NCBI RefSeq assembly: GCF_001641265.1
Contig: NW_020167532.1
Span: 124,001-188,000 of the forward strand
Length of the DNA: 64,000 bases
Reading direction: 5' to 3'
Source of the DNA: Pseudogymnoascus destructans
Lineage: Eukaryota > Ascomycota > Leotiomycetes > Thelebolales > Thelebolaceae
The number at the start of each line of letters is the position of its first letter. The stretch's first letter is position 1. The notes below the pieces were generated by a model. It worked only from the letters and a program-made list of their open reading frames with translations. It was not told the origin of the DNA and ran no database searches. The translations under genes were made by a program, and so were the position numbers. Of this stretch, positions 11,335 through 21,664 are shown piece by piece.

Positions 11335-12174
11335 TGCTAGGAGGGGCAGGATTCAAAGATTGACTGGGAGTCTCCTTTGCGCGACCGCCATACGGCAAAA
11401 TCTTTGAAGTCTGGAGGGGTAGACGACAAAGCTGCGATAGCCAAGCGGGTGACGGCGAGTCTACGTGGGAGGTAGAAGGTAAGAGTAGAGTGATAGTAGT
11501 GGCGGTGTGTGGTAGGTTGTTCGAGCGCGTCTACTACAGGGAGTATTCCAAGGGTTTGCAGGCAAGGTGCAGAGTACCTGATCTAGACGCGGATATGGGG
11601 GGATAAGCGGTAGTGGCAGCGGTGGTGGTCGTAGCAGCGGCAATGGTAGTAGCGATGATGAGATTTGATAAGTGTAGCGTAGTAGGGGGGCTGGGATCGA
11701 GTAACGAAACAGCAACGTGTGGAGGCAGAAGTGTTGCTGTGTGTAAAGAGTTGGGTAATGAAAACATATAATGGGTGTGTGGGAGTAGAGGATATTTTCG
11801 AGGTAGTAGTGAAAGCGTAAAGCGGTTGGTAAGTGTGTGTTTGTATGTGTTTGTATGTGTTTGTATGGGGGGGAAAGTAAAGAAGAGGGGAAAAGTGGCA
11901 GAAGGCTATTGAGTTGGGGGAATATGTGGAGGGGGAGGGGGAGCAAAAGAACAAACAGAAAGAATAGAAGGAGCAGGGGTCTGGAGGGAGGGAGGAGGGA
12001 TGGTGGAGGGAGGACTGGGAGGGAGAGGATTGTGGGAGAGGGTTGTGGGGAGTGGGGAGGGGTTGTGGTAGGTTGAGTGGTAAGGTGGGTGCCACTGCCA
12101 CTGCACTGGGAGATGATGGATGATGAAGAATTGCAACAAGGGGACCAGACCAGGGGTCTGAGGGCACTGAACTG

Positions 12175-12293
12175 GCTTCTTCTTTTCTTGGTGGGGCACT
12201 GCACTCTTCTTCTTTTCTTGATGGGGCACTGCACTCTTCTTCTTTTCTTGATGGGGCATTGCACTGGCTTCTTCTTTTCTTGATGGGGAAGTG
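12175..12293. repeat. About 30-bp tandem repeat (TTCTTTTCTTGATGGGGCA core)
   Basis: Four units of a CTTCTTCTTTTCTTG + ATGGGGCACTGCACT pattern, the last diverged. On the minus strand the repeat reads as Lys/Arg-rich peptides, which is a by-product of its composition. It lies upstream of the bZIP gene. Confidence 0.9.
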
Positions 12294-12419
12294 ATGCTGG
12301 TGCAGGTGCTGGTGATGCTGGCGGCCGACGACGTTAGAAGAGTGGGGGCTCATGGTGGTCGGGATGATGCGCGGGATGACGCCCAAGTTAGAGTACAGAC
12401 AGAGATGAGCGTGGTACGA

Positions 12420-12725
12420 TGGCGTAGAGGTAGAGGCGTAGAGGTAGAGGCGTAGAGGTAGAGACGTAGACGTACAGGTAGAGACGTAGGTACAGGTAGA
12501 GACGTAGACGTACAGGTAGAGACGTAGACGTACAGGTAGAGACGTAGACGTACAGGTAGAGACGTAGACGTACAGGTAGAGACGTACAGGTAGAGACTAG
12601 AGACCAGACGTAGAGACGTAGAGGCGTAGAGTAGAGATGTAGAGGCGTAGAGTAGAAATGTAGAGGCGTAGAGTAGAGATGTAGAGGCGTAGAGACTAGA
12701 GACCAGACGTAGAGACGTAATACCG
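12420..12725. repeat. Compound tandem array based on TAGAGACGTAGACGTACAGG
   Basis: An array of about 300 bp. First come GTAGAGGC units, then several near-identical 20-bp units (GTAGACGTACAGGTAGAGAC), then a longer unit of GTAGAGGCGTAGAGTAGA type. A segment with AGAGACTAGAGACCAGACGT occurs at both about 12595 and 12690. Confidence 0.9.
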
Positions 12726-13133
12726 CCGTGTGTGGGTGTACTGTATATGTACGTACGTGGGGAAAGAAGGCCACGATGCTGCGTCATTCGCTATGGACCT
12801 ATACTACAGTATATATTATATATCCCGTTATATATCCAAACCCTCCACCCTCGCCTTCGTTTCGACCTGCCCGAAATAGCGAAATAGCGAAATAGCAGAG
12901 AATGGTGCCCGCCTGCGGACTGGCCCCCCCGGCCCCAAAAAGTGACGTTGGCAGTGGGCAATGAGCCCCCAGGGTCCCAATCGCCAAGACCGCCACTTGC
13001 CCGCTTCGGGACGTCACCTGGCCACAATCTCCACACGAAGAGATTTTTGCAAGCCGGACTGCGCGAGGCGGCTATTGGAGGAGAATATCCCATGGATGTG
13101 ACATGCCGGCTGTCCGGTGTCTCTGGAATCTTC

Positions 13134-13360
13134 AGACCTGTCGTCCCTGGCCTCAGCTTGAAGATCCTCAGCTTGAAGGGACGACAGGTCTGATCTTCAA
13201 GCTGAGGCCAGGGACGACAGGTATGATCTTCAAGCTGAGGCCAGGGACGACAGGTCTGATCTTCAAGTGAGGCCAGGGACGACAGGTCTGATCTTCAAGT
13301 GAGGCCAGGGACGACAGGTCTGATCTTCAAGTGAGGCCAGGGACGAAAGGTCTGATCTCC
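13134..13360. repeat. 33-bp tandem array with one inverted leading copy
   Basis: Five direct 32-33-bp units (13190-13351; key words CTGATCTTCAAG, GAGGCCAGGGACGACAGGT) follow an inverted copy of the same unit at 13134-13166 and a partial direct copy at about 13170-13189. There are no spacers. The inverted copy can pair with any direct unit to form a long stem. Confidence 0.92.
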
Positions 13361-14809
13361 AGGTTTCGTCCAGCTTGAGACCTGCTTCACGCCAACTGGG
13401 CAATGTCAAAAAAACAAGAAAACAAAAAAAACAAAAAAAACTCGATGCTACGTTGTGTGGTGGGCATTATTGGACACGCCAGGCTTGATTCGGCTGGGTC
13501 CACGCCTTGTTTCTTAGAACGGCGGGCAGAGTTCAGCATCCATCTCATCCATCTCCTCATCCATCTCCTCGGAGCCCGGCTGTGCAACCAGAGTCTGGTA
13601 GTAATCCTTATCTTTCCCTATTCCTTACAACCTTATCTGAAGCATTCTGCACTTAAGTTAGAGATCATTGGGGGTCGCATGTATTAAAAGGGATACGGAC
13701 ACCACCACCCACCCCATAATGTCGTGCTTTCTTCTTCGAAATCCTGAGAGCAAGGAAGAGTTTTCCATCCAACTCCCCCATCCATCCCACCCCATCCCAC
13801 CCTCCCTGCCTCCCTGCCTCTCCTCCACATCAGCGGACCAGAACCAGACCATCCAGGTTCACGCTCCCTCGCCATGCCACTGCATTCGCCATCCCGCTCC
13901 CCGTCCAAACATTCATCCCCGCCAGATTCGTCACCGAACATGCAGAAAGCACCACCTACTGTACTCTATGTAAGGGATCCTGCTGGTCCTTGCAATGGCC
14001 TGGGGGGGAACACGGCGGCTTGGCGGCTTGGCGGCCTGGCGGCTTGGCGGCCTGTTGCGACTCGTCGGCGCTGAGGAGCTCGAGGCCCATTGCGACTAAG
14101 AAAAGAAAGAGACTAGAGCGTCCTCAGGTGCGACGGACTCAGATCCTGTGACAGCTATGGGGAGAACCAGCACATAGCATCATGAGGGACGAGGGATGAG
14201 GAATCTGGTCTGTCTCTGCAGTGGTGGTGTTCCATCACACTTGCCAACGCCATGTATGATCCCGCTGGTCTGGCCAGGACGAGGGATCGTGCATAATATG
14301 CGAGGTGTTCACAGCTGTTCGCTCTGGGATACAATAGTGATACCTGAAAGTGCCGAAATGGGATATAGCCAGGCCCATGAAGTTAGAACGCATCTGGCGA
14401 AAGCTCATGGCTCTTGTTGTATGTCGTACAAGACTCAATGTAGCCGTCGCCTCAAAAAAATCGTTCGTGCCTGAGGCTGCTATCACCAACACCCTTGTCG
14501 CTAGGATCTAGGAGCTATGACCAACACGTAAACAAACAAGCCCCCCACGAATCTTATCTTCCACACGTTAACTTCTCCAATTAACTTCCTCCAACACTAA
14601 AATACCCAGCTACGGGAAGCTATAGACTATAAATCAAGCGCCTGGACAACCTGTGCCCACTCGCCAAAGCCATACGCGCCAGGCACATCATCAACCCCAC
14701 TCCCAACTTTCCAAGAATAGCCTGGGAGGCAATTCTATTTCCATCACTGCAAGTGTTCCTATTCGGAATATCCAAACTTCACCTCCAAACTCATCACCAA
14801 AAATCCGCC

Positions 14810-16986
14810 ATGTCCCCTCTTCGACGCCGCTCGTCGAGGATTCGGGGGAGCAAAAACACCCCCTACAAGGTAAACAAATCCCTTTGCGGCCTTCCACGCA
14901 CCACAGTTTCCACTTCAACCATGCTGACCCAGCTGCTGCCACACAGAGAAATGAACCCACCCTCAATAACCTTGCACCAATTGGTGAGCAGGAGGGAACC
15001 CCCAGCCGCGGTGCTGCTGCCTCGGCCTCCAACGTCGTCGAAGCTTCACCGCAAGTTCCCAACACCCCGACGACGGCGGGACGCATCAAGCCTCCTCGCG
15101 AAGAGATGCACCCGAGCAAGGCCCAGCAAAGCACCAAGAAGGAAGATGAGGGTATCAGACACGGCTTCACCGATATCGGGGCTAGAAAGCCTGAGATCCT
15201 TACCACGCCGTCGAAGCTCAACATAAATTCGTCGTCGGAATTCGAGTTCAGATTTGCGAAGCCAGCTCCTTCTCTGGGTCCTGAGGCCCAGCAAATGATG
15301 TCTGAGATCCGTGAGGATGCTCGACGCATCAAAGCAGAGCTGGCTGCGAAGAGAGAGGAGGAGATCGCTGAGAATGGAGGTGACATCCTCGGCGTGCTTT
15401 CTGGACGAAAGTTTGCGCAGCCAAAGGGCAAGGCTGGCCGATACAGTTACGTCCATATGGCGGAGTTTAAGAAGATGGATTCTATTGCTGCCCACCCTTC
15501 TGCTTTCAGAGCGCAGCCTGGACGCATCACACCAGTTGCAAAGACTCTCAAGCGCACCCAGTCCAAGGCCAACCTGGCTGATCGAGATGTCATCCCTGCC
15601 AAGCAAATTACACCACTTGCCAAAACCCTCAAGCGCACCCAGTCCAAGGCCAATCTGGCTGATCGAGATGCCAGCCCTGCCAAACAAACCATCAAGCTGG
15701 TTCGACCATCGGTTTGCCCCGATAATGAGGCTCCAGCAAAGCGTGCCCGCCAAATGGGTGCTCGCGATACGTCGTTTGCCAGACCAAGCTCGAGGGATGC
15801 TAACATGCAGTCACCGAGCAAACCATCCACACCAACAACTGGACGTACGGCGAACTTTTTGAACTCGCTTTCAACCCCAACACAATCCTCGCTTGCACGT
15901 GCTGTCAGCATTAAGCAGGATGGTACACCTCAGAGTGCTTTGCGTCGATCTCCTTCTAAGATTGCTTTGACACCCGGACTCGTCAAATCTGCTACCATGA
16001 ATAACCTGTCTAGCCTCTCCAGATCGGAATCTACCCACAAATTTACTGACAAGATGAAGTCTATCCTTCGTCGCCCAGCTGCTCAAGCGGACAATACTAT
16101 GCCGCCTCCACCAAGCTCCATTCCATCATTGATGAAGAGCCCTAGCAGGGCCAATCTTCGTCAGGGGATTCCATCTGCACCGGCAACACCTACAACCAAA
16201 ACTCTCGCCCATTCGAAGAGCACCAAGCATGTTAACTTCACTCCCACCACTACCACGAGGAACGAGCCCCACCACTCTCCTACACCCCTCAAGTCCAACA
16301 TCCCGCGCTCAAAGTCCTTCGCCAACCTCAACTCAGTGGCCTACCCCACCCTACCATCGGCCTTAAAACCCGCCGCCCGCCCAACCGAAAAGCAACCCGA
16401 GACCACAATCACCTACCCCCAGCTCCCCTCCTCGTCCACCCTCTCTCGCACGCCCCTGCAGCCCATCCCCGCCGTCCCCGCCGTCCCAGGTATCTTCACC
16501 TTCACCAGCGGGCAAACCATCAAATTCGGCACCCCCCCCGCGCCACCAATTCGCAACCTGGGCACCTCCCCGGGGCAAACAAGCATCCGCCAAGTACGTC
16601 CCAGCATCCTCCCTCCCACCACCATGCCGGGCGCATTTCCTAACGCAGACAAGGAGAACGAGGCACCTCCCATCCCGCACGGCTTGGCGAACAAGAAGCG
16701 TGCGCGCGCTGCGTCGCCGGATGAGGTGGAGGTGACGGCGCCGGAGATGAAGAGGAAGCGTGTACGTGCTGCGGAGCCGGGTGATGAGGAGGAGGGGGGG
16801 CAAGAGGAGCGCTGGCCGAAGAAGTGGAGGGGGAATGTGGAGGTGGGAGGGGCGGAGACGATGGCGAGGAAGATTGTGAAGGAGCAGATGGCGCCGAAGA
16901 GTAATATTCCGAGCTCGCCGAAGAGGGCGGGCGGGTTGAGTCTGAGTAGGCTTAAGATGCTTGCGATGCCGAAGTCGAGGAGGTAG
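14810..16986 (+). CDS. Basic disordered protein with KEN box, possibly mitotic/microtubule-associated
   Basis: Exons 14810-14869 and 14947-16986, with a 77-bp intron (GTAAAC ... GCTGAC ... CACAG) joining phase 0 to phase 0; 699 aa. The longer open frame starts at GTG, so the ATG at 14810 (MSPLRRRSSRIR) is preferred. The protein is rich in Ser/Pro/Lys with many SP/TP sites. It has an exact 27-residue tandem duplication (15526-15606, 15607-15687; KTLKRTQSKANLADRD in both), a KEN box (codons 16651-16659) and a Lys-rich C-terminus. HMAEFKKMDSI is faintly like a NuSAP-type microtubule-binding segment, and TFTSGQTIKFG recalls short motifs of spindle proteins; both are memory-based resemblances. Function is not established. 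Confidence 0.75.
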
Positions 16987-17844
16987 ATTGGTATGTGGGC
17001 AGGTGAGAGGGTTTGTGAGAATGTTGTTCACGGGGCGTATTGATCTGGCGTATGTATGTCTCTTTCGTGGGATGGGGTGGGTTTGGTGTACGGGGATCTA
17101 GTGTGTGAAGAGCTCATCACTGGATTTGGATTTGGGGTTGGGATTTGATTTATGTACGAGGACTTTTGACTCTTTGTTTGGAGTATTCGTTTTTGTTTCC
17201 TTCGACTTGGGAGTGGCATTTTTTGAGTTTAATGTGGGAATGAAAACAAAATAGGGGGGATGAGGACCGCTTATTGTGTTGTGTGTGTTGGAGTTTTTTC
17301 TGCAAATGTATTTTTTTGTATGAGTTCCATGGGTTACTTCCATGAGTTTGGGGGATCTTACTGCTGTTACTAGACAGTCATTAATTCTTTTTTGATCTTC
17401 TTGTTTGTGTTTTGTAGTTTGAGTCTCAATTGACGTTTGTTGAATGTGCCTTCCTCTGTGCCGTCCTTCGCGCCTTCCTTTCGTGGGATACTCTTTACGT
17501 CATTCGTGCTTTCCTTTGGAGAGAAGTTGGCGTAAGGTCTCTTCGTTCCTTCCTTCCCTCATAAGTGAGTCCCTTCCATCGTGCCTTCCTTTCCGAGAAG
17601 TTCGCTGTTTCGATCGCTCCTTCCTGTCAGCGACAATGGGAGTAGTCTAAAGAAAATGACCCCATGAAAATGACCCCATGAAAATGAAGACGGACACTAA
17701 ATATATTATAACATAAATGCTACCAGCAAAAGGCCTTCCGACACCCAAAAAATAAAGCTGTAGCATGAGTATCGTGTCTCCCAATCTTATAGTAGGGTTT
17801 GGAGGTCGCTTATTTGGCAAGGCCAAAAAAAATGACAAAAAATG
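16987..17844. other. Intergenic: 3' flank with short CCTTCCTTTCG-type repeats
   Basis: T/G-rich 3' flank. Pyrimidine words of the form CCTTCCTTTCG recur between about 17448 and 17625, and AAAATGACCCCATG is repeated at 17654-17690. No gene was seen. Confidence 0.65.
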
Positions 17845-17941
17845 TGGAGAAACGGCGAATCGAACGCCGGACCTCTTCTAAATCGTGCTTGATCTGATGA
17901 TCAGGTGCTAAAGAAGCGTTATACCACTAAACCATATCCCC
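17845..17941 (-). tRNA. tRNA-Ala(AGC) with 25-bp intron
   Basis: On the minus strand the 5' end is GGGGATA and the 3' end TTTCTCCA. D arm GGTTTAGTGGTATAAC; anticodon stem CTTCT/AGAAG; T arm CGGCG-TTCGATT-CGCCG; 5-nt variable loop. After removing 17881-17905 the anticodon loop is TTAGCAT, giving anticodon AGC. The acceptor stem carries G3:U70, the identity element of tRNA-Ala. One mismatch (T6 against T67) is present. The spliced length is 72 nt. The intron sits at the canonical place after base 37. Confidence 0.85.
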
Positions 17942-18286
17942 TTTGAAAGATACCAGGAGTTATTTGGCAAGATATATATATATATGCATGTAAATTAATA
18001 TTATATGATATCCCCGATGGCGACCTTCATTTTGTATTAGATGTGCTTTTTTTGGTTCATAAGGGTCGGGCCTTTCGTTTGTATGAGGCTTACAGGGCGT
18101 TCTTGCCTTTTATGTGAGGATGTTCCTCCGTTTACGACATGGGTACGCTTGCTTTTAATATTTATATCGAATTTAAGGGTTATATTATGGAGTGGGAAAT
18201 AAATTCATCGACGACGGCGAAATAAATAAGACCATAGATATTATCATGTGCCATTAATTAAAAGTAACAATATGATATCTATCCCA
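17942..18286. other. Intergenic, AT-rich
   Basis: TATATATATA near 17970 and AT-rich sequence up to the stop of the next minus-strand gene. Nothing else was seen. Confidence 0.6.
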
Positions 18287-20431
18287 TTATATATCCCCCC
18301 CGTGCTCGTAACCATCGTTTCCATCCTCCTCCTCTTCATCAGAGCGCCGTTTCCTCTTCTTCGGCCTGTTCTGAGCCGCCATCGACCGCAATAGCATTTT
18401 ATGCTCTTGGCCCCAAGCATACAACTCCATATCATTCCTATGGACACCAATATTATTCCCTCCTTGCCTCTCCCTCGTCGCACGTCTCACCCTAGCTTCA
18501 AGCCTAAGATACTCCTCAGTCAGCAAGCTACAAAGAGTACTCCTGTATTCCCAGCCGTTGGCGTGAGGATCCTGTTGTCTGGAATTCTCCATGTACACCA
18601 TGCACATGCGTGCAAACTCAGAATGGTCGCGTGTAATAGACATCCTATTCCTCCCCTCGTGCAACTCCCTGGTGTCGGGGACGAAATTGCAATACCCCGC
18701 CAAGCAACTGAAGCTACAGAAGCGTTCGAGACAGTAAAGATGCACGTAGCCAGCGCAATGGTATGGATCGAGATTTTCATTATTCTGCTCGTCGAAAGCG
18801 ACGCGGAAATGCCCGCTGGGGATGGTGCGCATTTTGACGGGGCAGTCTGTGAATCGGCATTTGTTGGAGAGGGTGGTTGGGTAGCGGCTGTTTGAGTCGG
18901 AGGGGACGCACTGGATGAAGAGGCTTGGGTTGTTGGATTCTAGGTTGTCGGTGCGTGGGAAGTTCACGAATAGGTACTCTAATATCTCTTCGCTCGTGAA
19001 GGTCATCCCGGGCTTGAGTTCGCCAAAACCATTGTAGCGAAACCTGTGCCTGCCATCGGGGTTGATCGTACCCCAGCTCTGTGGTGTTTGTGCGAGGGGT
19101 TGGTAGTACTGCGTCGGATCGAGCTCAATACGCCTGGCTGTGCGTAAGTTGAGTTTCCAATCATTCGCTTTGGCCTTCCGAGGAACTGGAGCGGCGTTGC
19201 CGTTGTTTGTCTTGAGGCGTTTGGCTTGGGGTCCTTGTAATGCTGGGGCGTCATTTGGTACCGGGATATATTCCTCACCTGCTACTCGCTTGAGCGATAC
19301 GTGGGGCGGCTGCGAAGATTGGGCAAGGTACTGTCGTAGTGGATGGAGCTCAGAGAGCTCATTGATAGTATCACTTGATATACCTTGGCTGATGGGAGGA
19401 GGGTTGCCTTGTTGAGGCCGGGTTGTATGTGGTATGTCTTGGTTGATATAAGGTGCTTGAGCCTGTGGAATTTGAGCATGTCCAGCGAATCCTGGGTTGT
19501 ATTCATTAGTGGCACCGAGATTCGTTTCATGATTGCTATTGCTGATGTCTGTCTGAGTCTGGAATGAGGGCTGTCCTGGATTGTGCTCGATATAGGCACC
19601 GGGATTTGTTTGATCGCTGGTGCCGTTGTTCAACAGAGTCTGGAGTGGGCGCTGTTGTGGAATATGTTCACCACCGGGAATCGTTTCATGATTGCTGGCA
19701 TCGTTACTCGTCTGAGGCTCGAATGGGCGTTGGGTAAATTGAGACCAGATCGGGTCGCTTGGCGATGGTAGCTCCCATATATCATTGTATACATCTCCCA
19801 GTAGAGGTTTTGAACCGTTGGTGGCGTTAACAATATCTAAGTGCTGCTGTTGATTGCCCCAAGAGTTATCGGAACGAAACTCTGGCGTCTCCTTTATTAT
19901 GATGGGCTGCTGTTGAGTGCCACAGGAGTCATAGTTATTGAAGGGAGACCCCGTTGGCTCATTCCCTGTGATCGGCTGCTGCTGAATATTCCAAGAGTTA
20001 TTGAACGGGAAATTTGGTGACTCGTTTCTTATGACCGGTTGCTGTTGAATATCTGGGGACTTGATGAAAGGAGAGCTCCGTGGCACGTTTATTATGACGG
20101 GTTGCTGTTGAATGTCTGATGAGTTATTGAGGCGAGACCTTGGTGACTCGCTCCTTATGGCGGGCTGCTGTTGAATATCCGGGAAGTTACCGGAAGGAAG
20201 CCTCGGTATCTCATTTCTTATGAGCGGCTGTATCTGTGAATTAATATCGGTATTTTGGTTGAAGCTCACACTCTCCGTACCTTGACACTCGAGATCAGTA
20301 TCGCCACAACCCACACCACTGTCGTATATATCGGTGAACAACCCTAAACCATCGTCATTTTGATGAGCTGCATCGCCATCTGCCCCCGAAGTGAGGCCAA
20401 GTCCAAATATATGCTGCTTTGGAGAAGTCAT
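18287..20431 (-). CDS. Unknown protein: Gln-rich repeats plus Cys/His-rich C-terminal domain
   Basis: Single exon. The first ATG in frame is at 20431 (MTSPKQHIF), since the longer frame starts at GTG; 714 aa. Residues about 60-210 hold seven degenerate 23-25-residue repeats built on xIQQQPxIxNExP (about 19840-20260). A Pro/Gln-rich middle follows. The C-terminal third is a likely folded domain: EEILEYLFVNFPRTDN, then a Cys/His-rich stretch (CRFTDCPVKMR, YHCAGYVHLYCLERFCSFSC) that could bind zinc, a helical segment and a basic tail (RPKKRKRRSDEEEE) resembling a nuclear localisation signal. I do not recognise a named family. Nuclear location and zinc binding are inferences. Confidence 0.75.
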   Translation of the reverse strand: MTSPKQHIFGLGLTSGADGDAAHQNDDGLGLFTDIYDSGVGCGDTDLECQGTESVSFNQNTDINSQIQPLIRNEIPRLPSGNFPDIQQQPAIRSESPRSRLNNSSDIQQQPVIINVPRSSPFIKSPDIQQQPVIRNESPNFPFNNSWNIQQQPITGNEPTGSPFNNYDSCGTQQQPIIIKETPEFRSDNSWGNQQQHLDIVNATNGSKPLLGDVYNDIWELPSPSDPIWSQFTQRPFEPQTSNDASNHETIPGGEHIPQQRPLQTLLNNGTSDQTNPGAYIEHNPGQPSFQTQTDISNSNHETNLGATNEYNPGFAGHAQIPQAQAPYINQDIPHTTRPQQGNPPPISQGISSDTINELSELHPLRQYLAQSSQPPHVSLKRVAGEEYIPVPNDAPALQGPQAKRLKTNNGNAAPVPRKAKANDWKLNLRTARRIELDPTQYYQPLAQTPQSWGTINPDGRHRFRYNGFGELKPGMTFTSEEILEYLFVNFPRTDNLESNNPSLFIQCVPSDSNSRYPTTLSNKCRFTDCPVKMRTIPSGHFRVAFDEQNNENLDPYHCAGYVHLYCLERFCSFSCLAGYCNFVPDTRELHEGRNRMSITRDHSEFARMCMVYMENSRQQDPHANGWEYRSTLCSLLTEEYLRLEARVRRATRERQGGNNIGVHRNDMELYAWGQEHKMLLRSMAAQNRPKKRKRRSDEEEEDGNDGYEHGGDI

Positions 20432-21664
20432 TGGATGTCGACCAGCGAAATCTAGTATACAACCTGTCTTGACTTGAAGAGTAAATCGTCGTCGATTTCC
20501 CACGAGCAGTAATTAATATACAACAAAGCAAATGAGAGGCACATGCGAACTTATATATATACGTATTTGCCTTTGAAAAGCGTCCATTGTCCACGGTCAA
20601 ACAGGAATGGTCGAAGCTTCATAATGCGAAGGCAATGACAAAGCAAGTAACAATGGAATTATAATTATCTCTCCATTCGGTATCTATAGTCATTGGCTAC
20701 ACGTAATAAAGACAGCTTTCATCCACTGGCTGTGCCACTTTGGCTAGCAGCGCGAATGAAAGGTAGAGCATCAACGAGGAACAAAGGTAGCTGTGTTGTT
20801 TAGGCGTATCAGAATAAGAAGTTATTTTTACCAAACGGAGCGTTTCCTGTAATGAAAGTTAGAAAACCATCATGATTATGAATTTAGAATAAAACGCGTT
20901 ATTGGACGACTTGATATCAGAAGGTCTCCAAGAGTGTCATCAGCAAGCCCATAGGGCTTTGAGAAGTTACAGCATGGTATTCATCATTTGGTCAGAGGCT
21001 GTCCAATACAGTCCATACACGGGGATGCCCCATCTGTGTAGAAAACAAGTGTGACTTACCAACAAGACGGTCGTTCAAGGGCTGTGACTGCGACACACAC
21101 ACAACATGAACTTGACCTGAGCAAAGAAAAGGCCGCCTACAGTCAGTTTGAGTGAGCAAGATGTGCATCAACTTGAGGTGAATCTGTTGGGACCGCTACT
21201 ACACAACAAAGACGAAAGCATCGCGCTTTTGTATGTAAAGATTGGGAATTGAAGAACGATTTAAATATGCAGTTTAGCTTTTGTTGTTGATCCGCATTGG
21301 CGCTTAGGTAATCGCTTGGCCAAGAGGCGCTGTGAGCCCCGTAATAGATCGTCGTTATCGGCCTGATTATCGAGGTTGCATCCACACATCAGGCTCGTAT
21401 CTATCTTGGCAAGGCTAACTTGTCAGCGTTGCTGAGACAGAGCACGAACAGTAGATTTATCACTTCTACGGACACAATCTTGTTCTATTGTTACGTACCT
21501 CTTTAAAGTCTGGCTTATCGATCTTTTTTATCCATTTATTGAGCGCAACTCATGGGCCATCCCACCTGCATGCGAGCTACTTTTGGACCGCGACTTGCGA
21601 CTTCGTGAATGGTGCCGGTTTCCGTATGACCTGCTTCTAAACAGTCGACCGAGGGCCACCCATA
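20432..21664. other. Divergent intergenic region
   Basis: About 1.2 kb between the unknown protein (-) and CPS1/DIP2 (+). It is mostly unique AT-rich sequence. No gene, tRNA or repeat array is supported. Confidence 0.6.

Larger units (their letters stand above)
11335..14809. other. Large divergent intergenic region with four repeat arrays
   Basis: About 3.5 kb between the bZIP start (-) and the KEN-box protein start (+). It contains a purine-rich strand (about 11880-12075), a 30-bp array (12175-12293), a TAGAGACG-type array (12420-12725), an inverted-plus-tandem 33-bp array (13134-13360), a GGCGGCTTGGC cluster near 14020-14055 and A-rich patches near 13405-13440. Open frames here are repeat-driven or short, and I support no gene. 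Confidence 0.7.

Noticed and set aside
11461..12264. Minus-strand frame with repeated KKRRR, looking like nuclear localisation signals
   Set aside because: Start is GTG; the basic repeats come from the 30-bp array and the remainder is the complement of a purine tract.
12350..12787. Minus-strand frames of Leu/Tyr/Ser/Thr repeats
   Set aside because: Direct translation of the TAGAGACG array; no start context or conserved motif.
13134..13360. CRISPR-like array
   Set aside because: Units are contiguous without spacers, and the organism is a fungus; it is a minisatellite.
14196..14474. 92-residue Cys-containing frame as a small secreted protein
   Set aside because: No signal peptide, no codon bias and no splice support; it lies in the promoter of the next gene.
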